NCBI GenBank assembly: GCA_017391185.1
Contig: JAFOZN010000014.1
Coordinates: forward strand, 1-9,062
DNA length: 9,062 bases
Source: Alistipes sp.
Lineage (GTDB): Bacteria > Bacteroidota > Bacteroidia > Bacteroidales > Rikenellaceae
Reading direction: 5' to 3'
Positions within the stretch are counted from its first letter, which is position 1. Every line of letters starts with the position of its first letter. A program made the position numbers and the translations under genes. The notes under the pieces are model-generated. The model was not told where the DNA came from, ran no database searches, and saw nothing but the letters and a program-made list of their open reading frames with translations. This document shows positions 1-7,797 of this stretch, one piece after another.

Positions 1-340
1 CTTGTTGACTCTTGTTGAAACGATGAATTTCATCTATAAAGAGTAGCGATGTGGTAGGGTTGAATAGACTCTGCCTTTTTGCTGATTCTATCACCTCGCG
101 CACCTCCTTTACACCCGAGGTTACCGCCGAAAGAGTATATAAAGGTCGCTTCAGATGGTTGGCAACCAACTTGGCAAGCGTAGTCTTACCTACACCCGGA
201 GGCCCCCACAAGATAAACGAAGGAAGATTACCTGTCTCTAAAAACTTGCGGAAAACACCATTGGGACCAACCAAATGTGATTGGCCGATATACTCATCTA
301 TGCTTTGTGGGCGTAATCTCTCTGCTAATGGAATACTCAT
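1..340 (-). CDS. rarA: Replication-associated recombination protein A (RarA/MgsA-type AAA+ ATPase), N-terminal part
   Basis: This is the first 113 codons of a gene that runs off the left edge. The start is the ATG at 340-338, giving MSIPLAERLRPQSIDEYIGQ. That opening (PLAxRxRPxxxxEyxGQ, then HLVG) is characteristic of the RarA/MgsA/WRNIP1 clamp-loader-like family. A Walker A motif GPPGVGKT lies at about residues 46-53. A Walker B motif (LLFIDEIHRFNK) lies at about residues 99-110, close to the edge, so sensor, lid and tetramerisation regions are outside the window. Family members act on stalled replication forks and gaps, coupling replication with recombination. It begins 38 bp after the TolC-like gene on the same strand, with no terminator visible between them, so it may be read from the efflux operon. 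A RuvB assignment is less likely, because the N-terminus and HRFNK-type Walker B fit RarA. The family call is confident; the shared transcript is inference. Confidence 0.93.
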   Translation of the reverse strand, partial: MSIPLAERLRPQSIDEYIGQSHLVGPNGVFRKFLETGNLPSFILWGPPGVGKTTLAKLVANHLKRPLYTLSAVTSGVKEVREVIESAKRQSLFNPTTSLLFIDEIHRFNKSQQ

Positions 341-378
341 AACAATTGTGGGACTTTGTTAGGTTGTTTTGGTAGGTT

Positions 379-1743
379 TTATTCGAGATATTTGAGCACA
401 TTACCACTAATCTGCTGGAGAGAAATCTCGCATAGTTTGGTGTTGTACTCAGCCGTGAGGAGTCGCTCTTCGGCATCCAAAAGACTCTTCTGAGCTTCAC
501 GCATATCAATACCCGAAAGTTCTCTCAAACGGTAACGCTCCATCGCGATTGCGTAGTTCTCCTTCGCTGCGAGCAGATTTTGCTTCTCCAGCTCTATTAC
601 CTCCAGATTGTTGCAATAGGCTTGCCAGAAGTTGGATAGATCGGCCAGTAACGATTGCTCGACTTGCTTACGAGTGTAGTTAGCATTCTCTACCTCGATC
701 TTGGCGTTACGCTGCTCACGGCGGCGATTACCATCAAAAATAGTGAATCCCATGCTCAGACCTACGTTGGGGCCCAATGTTCCGCGAGTTTTGATCGTAC
801 CATCTGCGAAATGGTTGTGCGTATAGCCATATCCACCCGAAAGCTTTAGATATGGGAAGTTGCGTGATTTTACCGACTTAAACTCCAACTCCGAGATCTC
901 GGTATTCTTGTCAGCCATCAAAATCGAGGTGTTGGTCTGCAATGTCTGAGCTGATAACTCCTCCCATTTGAGTCCTGAGTTTACATAGATTATAGAATCC
1001 ACAGCCATACAACGCTCTTGCAGATTTTCGTTTGCCATCAACTCGTTGAGACGTATGCGTGAACTTGATATGAGCTCTTGCTGAGTCATATATTTTGATG
1101 AGTCGGCATTGAAATCTACTCTGGCCTGCAAAAAATCCAGACGCGAGAAACTTCCAATTTTGTAACCCTCTTCGGTAATACGCAGACGCTCTCTGGAGAG
1201 AGAAACTGCATAGCGGAAATTCTTTAGTCGGATGGTTTGCTGGATGAGGTTGTAATACTCGGCCGTTAAATTTGCGACAAAGTCCTCAATAGCGTAGCGC
1301 GTCTGCAACTCGCCCTTTTGCTGCATCTCTTGCAGTATTTTGTAGTTGGTGCGTATGCGCATACCATCAAATATGGTCCAACTCAGCGACAAGCCTACAT
1401 CTGCAGTCTGGTCAAATGCCCCCTTCTCGGTATAGCTCTCGCCCTCTCGTGGATTGGTCGATGTTCTGTTAGAAGCACCTCTGTATCCAGCCGAGAGATC
1501 CAACGTAGGGAGCATACCAGCATTGGCTGCTGTGGCATTGTTCTGTGCTATCTTTTCATCGTTGCGAACGATGAGAAGATCATAATTTTGTTTCAACCCC
1601 ACCTCGATACACTCTTTAAGCGAAATCATCTTTATGCTTTGAGGTTTGTGGTCTGCGTTTGCAGGGCTAATCTCATTTGCTTGTTGAGCGTTTACGCCCA
1701 CAAGTGTCGAGAGTAGTATGATGGTTGTTAATAGATATTTCAT
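379..1743 (-). CDS. TolC-family outer-membrane efflux channel protein
   Basis: This 454-residue protein is the expected size for an OEP/TolC family channel. TolC-type trimers form an outer-membrane beta-barrel plus a periplasmic alpha-barrel that completes a tripartite pump. The N-terminus has a Sec signal peptide: MK, a hydrophobic run to about residue 17, then VNA followed by QQ, which suggests cleavage after Ala19. The internal duplication typical of the family is clear. The strand motif GLSLSWTIFDG at about 117-127 is echoed by GLSMGFTIFDG at about 328-338, each followed by a long amphipathic helical stretch rich in Glu, Gln, Arg and Leu. There is no lipobox cysteine, so it is unlikely to be an acylated OprM/NodT-type channel. 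The gene begins 5 bp after the RND pump stop codon. An AGAGG sits overlapping that stop, too close to the ATG to be a standard ribosome binding site, so translational coupling is likely. The stop TAA is at 381-379. Substrate is unknown. Confidence 0.94.
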   Translation of the reverse strand: MKYLLTTIILLSTLVGVNAQQANEISPANADHKPQSIKMISLKECIEVGLKQNYDLLIVRNDEKIAQNNATAANAGMLPTLDLSAGYRGASNRTSTNPREGESYTEKGAFDQTADVGLSLSWTIFDGMRIRTNYKILQEMQQKGELQTRYAIEDFVANLTAEYYNLIQQTIRLKNFRYAVSLSRERLRITEEGYKIGSFSRLDFLQARVDFNADSSKYMTQQELISSSRIRLNELMANENLQERCMAVDSIIYVNSGLKWEELSAQTLQTNTSILMADKNTEISELEFKSVKSRNFPYLKLSGGYGYTHNHFADGTIKTRGTLGPNVGLSMGFTIFDGNRRREQRNAKIEVENANYTRKQVEQSLLADLSNFWQAYCNNLEVIELEKQNLLAAKENYAIAMERYRLRELSGIDMREAQKSLLDAEERLLTAEYNTKLCEISLQQISGNVLKYLE

Positions 1744-1748
1744 AGCCT

Positions 1749-4700
1749 CTATTTTTCAGTCACTTTTTTACTTCTATCCGTAGATACATAGGTGTAGATT
1801 GCGGGTACGATATAAAGCGTAAGGATTGTCGAAACTACCATACCTCCAACTACCGCTACACCCATTGCGATACGTCCGTTGGCACCCTCTCCCGTAGCCA
1901 TAGTCAGTGGCAAAAGTCCGAGGATTGTCGATGCACTTGTCATCAAGATTGGTCGCATACGTTGCAATGAAGCATCATTGATTGCGCTCCACAAACTCTC
2001 GCCTGCCTCCTGCTTTTGGTTGGCGAACTCCACGATCAAGATACCATTCTTGGCAACCAGACCAATAAGCATGATGATTCCGATCTGACTATATATGTTC
2101 ATGGTCTGTCCCGTCAGAGACATGAAAATCAACGCTCCAGCGATAGCAAGCGGTACGGTCAACATGATTACCAAAGGATCTTTGAAGCTCTCAAACTGAG
2201 CCGCCAAGATGAGGTAGATCAGTACAATAGCCAACATAAATGCGAACAACAAGCTCGATGAACTCTCTCTAAACTCTTTCGAGTCGCCCGTAAGCGCTGT
2301 ACGGAAATCCTCAGGCAATACCTTTGCGGCGATTCGATCCATCTCCTCCAAACCTTGACCGATGGTCTTGCCTTTGGCCAAACCACAGGAGATTGTCGCC
2401 GACAGGAATCGGTTGTAGTGGTAGAGTTTAGGTGGAGCAACATTCTCCTTGACCTCGACCAGATTGTCCATCTGTATCATCTCACCGCTTGAGCTGCGCA
2501 GATATATAGATTTTAGGTCGGCAGGCTTGTTTCTCTGCTGACGGTTAATCTCGGCTAATATCTCATATTGCTTACCATTCATATAGAAATAACCCATGCG
2601 CTGACCACTCAAGCCATATTGCAGAGTCTGGGCAATGTCGCGTGTTGACACTCCCAGCATATTGGCCTTGTCGCGGTTGATGTTGATACGAGCCTCAGGC
2701 TTACTGAACTTCAGGTCAACATCTGCCATCTGGAATACAGGACTTGAATATACCTCCTCCATAAATTTTGGCAAAACCTCCTGCAAACGCTCGATAGTCA
2801 TCGCCTGCAATACATACTGCACAGGCATACCGCCACGGCGAGAACCGAAGGTACTCTGCTGCTGGACGAATCCTCTGGCCTTAGTCTGTTTGCGTACAAC
2901 ACCCGAAAGCAACTCGGCAATCTCCATCTGAGAACGCTCGCGAGTGGAGATGTCATTCAGCGCAATCTGGATATTTCCCGAACCGCTACTTACGCGGGCA
3001 GTAACATATTTCGATTCAGGAACAAGTGAGTCAATCATCAAGTTGAGGTTCTCGGTATAGTCTCTGATATACTCGTATGTAGCACCCTCAGAACCCATTG
3101 TACGGATGTTGATCTGAGATCTATCCTCCAATGGTGCCAACTCGGCAGGGATGGAGGTCCACAACCAGCCAATCAAACCGAACATGATTACAACAAGAGG
3201 TAGAGCCAACCATCTGCGTTTGAGGAATGATGCGAGCGTACTACTATAGAAGTTGTTGAGCCAGACAAAGAAAGGCTCTGTCTTTTCGTAGAACCAATTC
3301 TGCTTCTCTTGGCGTACCAAAATCTTCGATGCAAGCATAGGTGTAATAGTAAGGGCTGCAAATGTAGAGATAATCACAGCTCCCGAAATCACCAAACTAA
3401 ACTCGATAAAGAGCTTACCCGTCATACCCTCCATAAAGACGATAGGGAAGAATACCGCCAAGAGTGTAATAGAGGTGGAAATCACAGCAAAGAAGATCTC
3501 TTTGGCACCCTCAATACCCGCATCGAAAGGTTTCATTCCTCGCTCGATACGGATGTAGATATTCTCGGTCATCACGATGGCATCATCTACCACCAATCCT
3601 ACCGAAAGCACTACGGCAAGCATCGTGAGTACATTGATCGAGAAACCAGCAATGTACATCATGAAGAATGTACCGATCAACGATACAGGGATGACGATAC
3701 AAGGAATCAACGTCACTCGGAAGTTACGCAAGAAGAGGAAGATGATGATCACTACGAGGATAAACGCCTCATATACGGTTTGTTTAACCTCGCTGATAGA
3801 GGCGCGGATAAACTTTGTATTGTCGAATCCGTATTTCAGTACGATATCATCAGGCAGATCCTTCTTCATCATATCTACTCGCTCATACACTGCATCGGCA
3901 ATGTCGATATGATTTGCGCCTGGCTGAGGAATTACCACGACTCCACACATAGGCACACCGTTCATCTTCATATAACTACGAGTATCCTGTGGGCCCAATT
4001 CGGCTCGCCCGATATCGCTTAGACGGATAATGCGGTAGGCATCCTCGCGTATTACCAAGTCGTTGAACTCTTTGGCCGTGTGCATCAATCCCATAGTACG
4101 GATAGTAAGCTCGGTGGTGTTACCCTCGATACTACCTGATGGTAACTCTACATTCTCTCTATCCAGAGCGCTCTTTACATCGACAGGCGTGATGCCATAT
4201 CCCGCCATCTTGGCAGGGTCGAGCCATATACGCATCGAATAACGCTTCTCACCCCAAATCTGCACACTACTTACATCGCTGATGGTCTGTAGCTGCTCCT
4301 TGACTGTGAGGTCTGCAATCTCGCTAATCTCCAAAAGCGAGCGTTTGTCGCTCTGTACCGCTACCATCAAAATCGGCATGGCATCAGCATCGGCTTTGGC
4401 TACTGTCGGTGGATCACAATCTCGAGGCAGGAATCTCTGCGCACGTGAAACCTTATCGCGAACATCGTTTGCTGCAGTCTCCAAATCTACCGATAGCTCA
4501 AACTCTACGGTAATACGGCTTGAGCCTTGGCTACTCACACTCGATAGGGAACGAATACCTGGAATACCGTTGATATTCTGCTCCAAAGGCTCGGTAATCT
4601 GATTCTCGATTACATCGGCGTTGGCTCCAGGGTAAGAGCAATTGACCGAGATAATCGGGTTATCTACACTCGGGTACTCTCTGACGCCGAGCGAACTATA

Positions 4701-4784
4701 TCCGATAACTCCGAAGATAATGATAATGATGGTCATTACGCTCGAGAGTACGGGACGGCGTATGCTAAGTTCTGATATATTCAT
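1749..4784 (-). CDS. RND-family multidrug/amphiphile efflux pump, inner-membrane permease (AcrB/MdtB-like, HAE1 type)
   Basis: This 1011-residue protein is full length for a hydrophobe/amphiphile RND transporter, slightly shorter than E. coli AcrB. It is a proton-driven inner-membrane pump that passes substrates through its periplasmic porter domain to the outer-membrane channel. Helix 1 is at about 11-30. After a large periplasmic loop, helices 2-6 fall between about 338 and 486. Helix 7 is near 524-543, a second large loop follows, and helices 8-12 lie between about 843 and 998. The proton-relay residues are present: adjacent aspartates D400 and D401 in GLVVDDAIVMTENI, and the conserved lysine K912 in GLVAKNGILIVEF. 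The N-terminal motif with RRPVLSSVMT and the YPGA at about 51-54 are also standard. The paired acidic residues argue against the metal-ion HME class. It lies 14 bp downstream of the adaptor gene and 5 bp upstream of the channel gene. No frameshift or missing key residue was seen. Substrate cannot be deduced. Confidence 0.97.
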   Translation of the reverse strand: MNISELSIRRPVLSSVMTIIIIIFGVIGYSSLGVREYPSVDNPIISVNCSYPGANADVIENQITEPLEQNINGIPGIRSLSSVSSQGSSRITVEFELSVDLETAANDVRDKVSRAQRFLPRDCDPPTVAKADADAMPILMVAVQSDKRSLLEISEIADLTVKEQLQTISDVSSVQIWGEKRYSMRIWLDPAKMAGYGITPVDVKSALDRENVELPSGSIEGNTTELTIRTMGLMHTAKEFNDLVIREDAYRIIRLSDIGRAELGPQDTRSYMKMNGVPMCGVVVIPQPGANHIDIADAVYERVDMMKKDLPDDIVLKYGFDNTKFIRASISEVKQTVYEAFILVVIIIFLFLRNFRVTLIPCIVIPVSLIGTFFMMYIAGFSINVLTMLAVVLSVGLVVDDAIVMTENIYIRIERGMKPFDAGIEGAKEIFFAVISTSITLLAVFFPIVFMEGMTGKLFIEFSLVISGAVIISTFAALTITPMLASKILVRQEKQNWFYEKTEPFFVWLNNFYSSTLASFLKRRWLALPLVVIMFGLIGWLWTSIPAELAPLEDRSQINIRTMGSEGATYEYIRDYTENLNLMIDSLVPESKYVTARVSSGSGNIQIALNDISTRERSQMEIAELLSGVVRKQTKARGFVQQQSTFGSRRGGMPVQYVLQAMTIERLQEVLPKFMEEVYSSPVFQMADVDLKFSKPEARININRDKANMLGVSTRDIAQTLQYGLSGQRMGYFYMNGKQYEILAEINRQQRNKPADLKSIYLRSSSGEMIQMDNLVEVKENVAPPKLYHYNRFLSATISCGLAKGKTIGQGLEEMDRIAAKVLPEDFRTALTGDSKEFRESSSSLLFAFMLAIVLIYLILAAQFESFKDPLVIMLTVPLAIAGALIFMSLTGQTMNIYSQIGIIMLIGLVAKNGILIVEFANQKQEAGESLWSAINDASLQRMRPILMTSASTILGLLPLTMATGEGANGRIAMGVAVVGGMVVSTILTLYIVPAIYTYVSTDRSKKVTEK

Positions 4785-4798
4785 ACTCTGGAGACTTC

Positions 4799-5863
4799 TT
4801 ATTTGACAACATCAAGTTTAACGGGCAGACCTTCACGCAACTGCAAAGTACCAGAGGTGATGATGGTATCTCCGATGTTTAGACCTTCGATAATCTGAAT
4901 CTGGGAGTCGGTACGGATACCTGTCTTTACGCTAACAGCATGAGCCTTGCCTCCACGATATAGGAAGACCTTATCAACACCCATCTCAGGCACGATGGCC
5001 TCGGTAGGGATAGCGATAGCCTTAGGAATGTCGTGCATACGGATTTTGGCAGTAACGAAACGTCCAGGGACGAGCTTACCGCCAGCATTCTGATACAAGG
5101 CGCGCACGGTGATAGTACCGTCCGTAACCTTAGACTCTTTGGCATATACCGAAGCTGAATACTCCTCGTTACGGCCCTCGACCGAGAATTTGAGAGGTGT
5201 TCCAGCTTTGATATGCTCGGAGTATCGCTCTGGGATATACATATCAATCTTCAGCGGAGAGAGTTTTGTCAATTTAGCAACCACAAGACTTGGAGACGCA
5301 AAAGCTCCCTCACTGACATTTCTAAGGCCGATAATACCATCAAACGGTGCACGTAATTCGGTCAAGGCAATATTCTGCTTTACGATATCGATATCAGCAT
5401 TGAGAATCGCCAGTTCGGTACGAGCCTGCTCGAAAGCCTCTTGGCTGACAGCGTCTTTCTGCAAAAGGGTGCTTTGACGGAATACCCTGTCCTGAGCCAA
5501 CTTAAGCTGTGCTTCGTAGCGAGAAAGTTGTGCCTGCAGAGGTTTGTCGTTAACCTTTGCCAGAAGGTCTCCCTTGCGAACAACAGCACCTTCCTTAAAT
5601 AGGATTTCAACTATCTTACCCGAGGTCTCAAATGTCAAATCTACCTCCTCATCGGGCAATAGATTGCCGACCATGGTGATATTGTCAGTCAGCGGTTGAT
5701 GCGTGATTTTCAGTCCGTTGATATTTAGAATATTCTGTTTTGCTACGGGACCTATAGCATCTTCTTGTTTTTTGTCAGATGTACCTGTATAGTATTTATA
5801 TCCTCCAGCGATAAGACAAAAACCAGCTACAACAGCCGTTGTAATTATCCACTTTCTCTTCAT
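4799..5863 (-). CDS. RND efflux periplasmic adaptor (membrane fusion protein, HlyD/AcrA-like)
   Basis: This 354-residue protein is the adaptor that bridges the RND pump and the TolC-like channel in the periplasm. After MKRKW there is one hydrophobic segment (about residues 5-21), an uncleaved anchor or a signal sequence. Cys16 lies inside it, but the preceding residues (AGF) are a poor lipobox, so lipidation is doubtful. The order of domains is normal. A split lipoyl/biotinyl-like domain has its first half at about 77-105 (SGKIVEI, then EGAVVRKGDLLAKVND) and its second half at about 167-190 (ELRAPFDGIIG, then VSEGAFAS). Between them is an alpha-helical hairpin (about 107-165), short like those of many Bacteroidota adaptors. 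A beta-barrel domain follows at about 203-277 (with LVPGRFVTAKI), then a membrane-proximal domain (IPTEAIVPEMG to the C-terminus). It is the first gene of the efflux operon. The ATG at 5863-5861 is chosen because it precedes the charged-plus-hydrophobic N-terminus directly. Confidence 0.95.
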   Translation of the reverse strand: MKRKWIITTAVVAGFCLIAGGYKYYTGTSDKKQEDAIGPVAKQNILNINGLKITHQPLTDNITMVGNLLPDEEVDLTFETSGKIVEILFKEGAVVRKGDLLAKVNDKPLQAQLSRYEAQLKLAQDRVFRQSTLLQKDAVSQEAFEQARTELAILNADIDIVKQNIALTELRAPFDGIIGLRNVSEGAFASPSLVVAKLTKLSPLKIDMYIPERYSEHIKAGTPLKFSVEGRNEEYSASVYAKESKVTDGTITVRALYQNAGGKLVPGRFVTAKIRMHDIPKAIAIPTEAIVPEMGVDKVFLYRGGKAHAVSVKTGIRTDSQIQIIEGLNIGDTIITSGTLQLREGLPVKLDVVK

Positions 5864-5899
5864 GTTTATATTTCAATTTATGTTAAAACAAAAGTCACT

Positions 5900-5907
5900 C
5901 AAAGTTA
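5900..5907 (-). promoter_or_regulatory. Candidate -7 box for the efflux operon promoter
   Basis: Read on the minus strand this is TAACTTTG, a full match to the Bacteroidota -7 consensus TAnnTTTG, 36 bp before the adaptor start codon. No good TTTG -33 element is present at the expected 19-21 bp spacing; that stretch reads GGGA and lies within a near-palindrome (5926-5943). The promoter would therefore be weak or activator-dependent if real. This is a sequence match only. Confidence 0.5.
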
Positions 5908-5925
5908 ATAAAAAATATTGAAAAC

Positions 5926-5943
5926 TATCCCTTTAGGGCGATA
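5926..5943. promoter_or_regulatory. Near-palindrome, possible operator of the divergent region
   Basis: The left arm TATCCCT and right arm AGGGCGATA are reverse complements apart from one extra base, around a two-base centre. The element lies where the -33 region of the leftward efflux promoter would be expected. That is a natural place for a regulator to bind. There is no direct evidence of binding, and a short imperfect palindrome can occur by chance. Confidence 0.3.
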
Positions 5944-6029
5944 TTTGTCGGTAAAGTGACCAAAATGCAGGGTGAAATGACTCTCGAAAAATAGAGCTTT
6001 AGTCGTGATGTTAGATTTTTTTATTCGAA

Positions 6030-6061
6030 TTTGTACGGTGGTGAAAAAATCCTTAACTTTG
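6030..6061 (+). promoter_or_regulatory. Bacteroidota-type promoter for the thioesterase/LytTR operon
   Basis: TTTG at 6030-6033 and TAACTTTG at 6054-6061 are separated by 20 bp. This matches the primary sigma factor consensus described for Bacteroides (TTTG, 19-21 bp, TAnnTTTG) at every defined position. Transcription would start near 6067-6070, leaving a leader of about 30 bases before the ATG at 6098. It is the best promoter match in the window and a main reason for assigning the phylum. Confidence 0.8.
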
Positions 6062-6097
6062 CTTCAGATTTATCGGTATATTTATATTATATAAAGT

Positions 6098-6826
6098 ATG
6101 GAAAAGAGCGTATTTAAATATAGAATTGAGCCAAGTCATGTGGATTTTACTTCGCGAGCTTCTGTATCATCGATGTGTGATTTGATTCTGCATGCTGCAG
6201 GTAGAGATGCTCATAATCGAGGGTTTGGTATAGATTATCTTGCGGGTAAGAATTACGGTTGGGTATTGTCTCGCTTGTGTGTGGAGTTAGATTATATTCC
6301 TAAGGAGTATAGTGAGTTTACGCTTCATACTTGGATTGGAGGATATAACCGTTTGGCTTCGACTCGTAATTTTACTTTGACCGATGAGCAGGGCGTGGAG
6401 TTTGGTAGAGCTGTATCGCAGTGGTGTATGCTCGATTTTGACACTCGCCGACCAGTAGATATGACGACTCTTGCCAAAGTTCACGATGGTACGATTGTCG
6501 ATTGTCCATCACCATGTGAGGCTCCTCGCCGTTTGGGTGCTGTGGGTGGAGAGTCTTTGATAGAGCATCGCGTCTCGTATAGCGATATTGATTTCAATCG
6601 CCACATGAATACCATGCGTTATATAGATATTATCTTTGATTCTATGCCAATCGAAGTGCCAGAGAAGTTGGAGGGTGTGCGTATGGATATCAACTTTGTC
6701 AAGGAGTCTTTGTATGGCGATCAGATTTCGCTTTATGGAGAGCAGGGGAATGAGAGTGTGCGACTCTTTGAGTTTAAGAACGAGGCTGGCGAGGCTTTGT
6801 GTCGCTTCTCATTGGAGTTGAAATAG
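6098..6826 (+). CDS. Acyl-ACP thioesterase, bacterial FatA/FatB-like (double hotdog fold)
   Basis: This 242-residue protein has the length and layout of the bacterial acyl-ACP thioesterase family (Pfam Acyl-ACP_TE). It hydrolyses acyl-ACP to free fatty acid and ACP in the cytoplasm, ending or diverting fatty-acid synthesis. The N-terminal hotdog (about 1-130) carries the substrate-side features of the family, including the stretch around NYGWVLSRL and the LHTWIGG strand. The C-terminal hotdog (about 153-242) contains SDIDFNRHMNTMRYID. Here D165, N167 and H169 match the Asp-x-Asn-x-His catalytic motif of plant FatB enzymes. E203 aligns with the catalytic glutamate, and S204 occupies the place of the neighbouring plant cysteine. 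A perfect promoter lies about 37 bp upstream. The ATG at 6098 is the first in frame after it; no strong Shine-Dalgarno is visible. A LytTR membrane protein follows after 31 bp, apparently in the same operon. Chain-length preference cannot be read from sequence. Confidence 0.93.
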   Translation: MEKSVFKYRIEPSHVDFTSRASVSSMCDLILHAAGRDAHNRGFGIDYLAGKNYGWVLSRLCVELDYIPKEYSEFTLHTWIGGYNRLASTRNFTLTDEQGVEFGRAVSQWCMLDFDTRRPVDMTTLAKVHDGTIVDCPSPCEAPRRLGAVGGESLIEHRVSYSDIDFNRHMNTMRYIDIIFDSMPIEVPEKLEGVRMDINFVKESLYGDQISLYGEQGNESVRLFEFKNEAGEALCRFSLELK

Positions 6827-6857
6827 AAATAGAGTAATATAAAGGTATATTGTATTT

Positions 6858-7733
6858 ATGACACCTATACCATCTTTTATATACAAGAAGTCTAATCAAG
6901 TTGCGATGATCGTATTCGTGCCATTGTTTGCACTCTTTTTTATTACGATCTATCGCCCGCTTGATTTTGACCGTATTAATACTGATGCTACAATCCTTTC
7001 GTGGCTCAATATCTCGCGTGAGCTACTCGTACAGCTTGTTACCATAGGGTTTATCCTTGTGGGAATGTCTGTGGTGGCTATCAGTCGCTGGATTATGGGA
7101 GTCTATACTTCTCGCCGCCCCATATCATATGTTCACTATATTATGTGGGTTGCCAGCGAGATTATCGTAATGTCGGTGATCTTCACCATAGCTGCGCTAT
7201 TTACCGATACGGCTAAGGATGTTGTTACGCTTTTCCGTAATACTCTTGTCAAGACAATCCTTATTTTGCTGATTCCATATGTGATGTGCTATATCTATTT
7301 TATATGGCAGGAACGTGTGGCTCAGCTTCGTATTATCAAGGAGCGTTTGGCAGAGGATGAGACTGCTTTGCAAGCTGCATATCTTCAGATCTTCGATGAG
7401 AAGGGTGAGATGCGTCTGTCTGTTCGCCGAGAGCATCTGTTGATGATTGAGTCGGCGGATAATTATGTCTGCGTTTGGTATATATACAATAATGCGCCTA
7501 AAAAAGTGTTGGTTCGCAATACCCTCAAACATGTTGCCGATCATCTCTCTTCGACCCATGTTCAGCGATGCCATCGTTCGTATATGGTGAATCTCGACCT
7601 GATTAAGGTCATGCGCCGAGAAAAAGAGGGCGTATTTGTGGAGTTTGGTGTGGAGGGTGTTCCCGATGTTCCGATCTCGAAGACCTATATAGAAAATATA
7701 AATAGATGGCTCGCTGGAAGCATTGCTAAATAG
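6858..7733 (+). CDS. Membrane-anchored LytTR-domain DNA-binding regulator
   Basis: This 291-residue protein has two parts. The first half holds four predicted transmembrane helices, at about residues 15-32, 57-76, 92-114 and 131-150, with only short loops and no recognised sensor domain. A charged helical linker (about 151-178) leads to a C-terminal LytTR domain (about 181-288). LytTR hallmarks are LMIESADNYVCVWY (about 195-208), LVRNTLKHVADHL (218-230), QRCHRSYMVNLDLI (236-249) and VPISKTYIENI (271-281). LytTR domains bind paired short direct repeats upstream of target promoters. No response-regulator receiver domain or histidine kinase domain is present, so this is a one-component membrane regulator rather than half of a two-component pair. 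It starts 31 bp after the thioesterase stop with no terminator between, and a strong terminator follows it. A role in controlling the thioesterase, or sensing membrane lipid state, is inference from position only. The target sites are unknown. Confidence 0.9.
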   Translation: MTPIPSFIYKKSNQVAMIVFVPLFALFFITIYRPLDFDRINTDATILSWLNISRELLVQLVTIGFILVGMSVVAISRWIMGVYTSRRPISYVHYIMWVASEIIVMSVIFTIAALFTDTAKDVVTLFRNTLVKTILILLIPYVMCYIYFIWQERVAQLRIIKERLAEDETALQAAYLQIFDEKGEMRLSVRREHLLMIESADNYVCVWYIYNNAPKKVLVRNTLKHVADHLSSTHVQRCHRSYMVNLDLIKVMRREKEGVFVEFGVEGVPDVPISKTYIENINRWLAGSIAK

Positions 7734-7754
7734 CCATAGCTTGATCGATTTGTT

Positions 7755-7797
7755 ATAAATTTAGGGGTGAAATATAAATTTTCGCCCCTAAATTTAT
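7755..7797 (+). terminator. Intrinsic terminator after the LytTR gene
   Basis: A perfect 13-bp inverted repeat, ATAAATTTAGGGG (7755-7767) and CCCCTAAATTTAT (7785-7797), extends inward through one T-G wobble and four more Watson-Crick pairs. This makes an 18-bp stem (7755-7772 with 7780-7797) and a 7-base loop. Five Ts follow at 7799-7803. It begins 22 bp after the LytTR stop codon, so it most likely ends the thioesterase/LytTR transcript and insulates the acyl-CoA synthetase gene. Confidence 0.88.

Noticed and set aside
1318..1716. A 132-codon plus-strand frame opposite the TolC-like gene
   Set aside because: It is antisense to a well-supported gene and has no recognisable motif, signal peptide or promoter.
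3309..4022. A 237-codon open frame on the plus strand opposite the RND pump gene
   Set aside because: It lies wholly antisense to a clear RND coding region. Its translation is rich in His, Asp, Arg and Tyr with no domain, which is typical of a shadow frame.
5109..5477. A 122-codon plus-strand frame opposite the adaptor gene
   Set aside because: It is a shadow of a conserved membrane fusion protein, with no independent support.
5879..5909. Two GTT-centred 9-mers 13 bp apart resembling a LytTR binding site near the efflux promoter
   Set aside because: The better copy is simply the reverse complement of the TAACTTTG -7 box, and the other copy has two mismatches. The same pseudo-match also appears at the thioesterase -7 box, so it is probably a by-product of promoter sequence.
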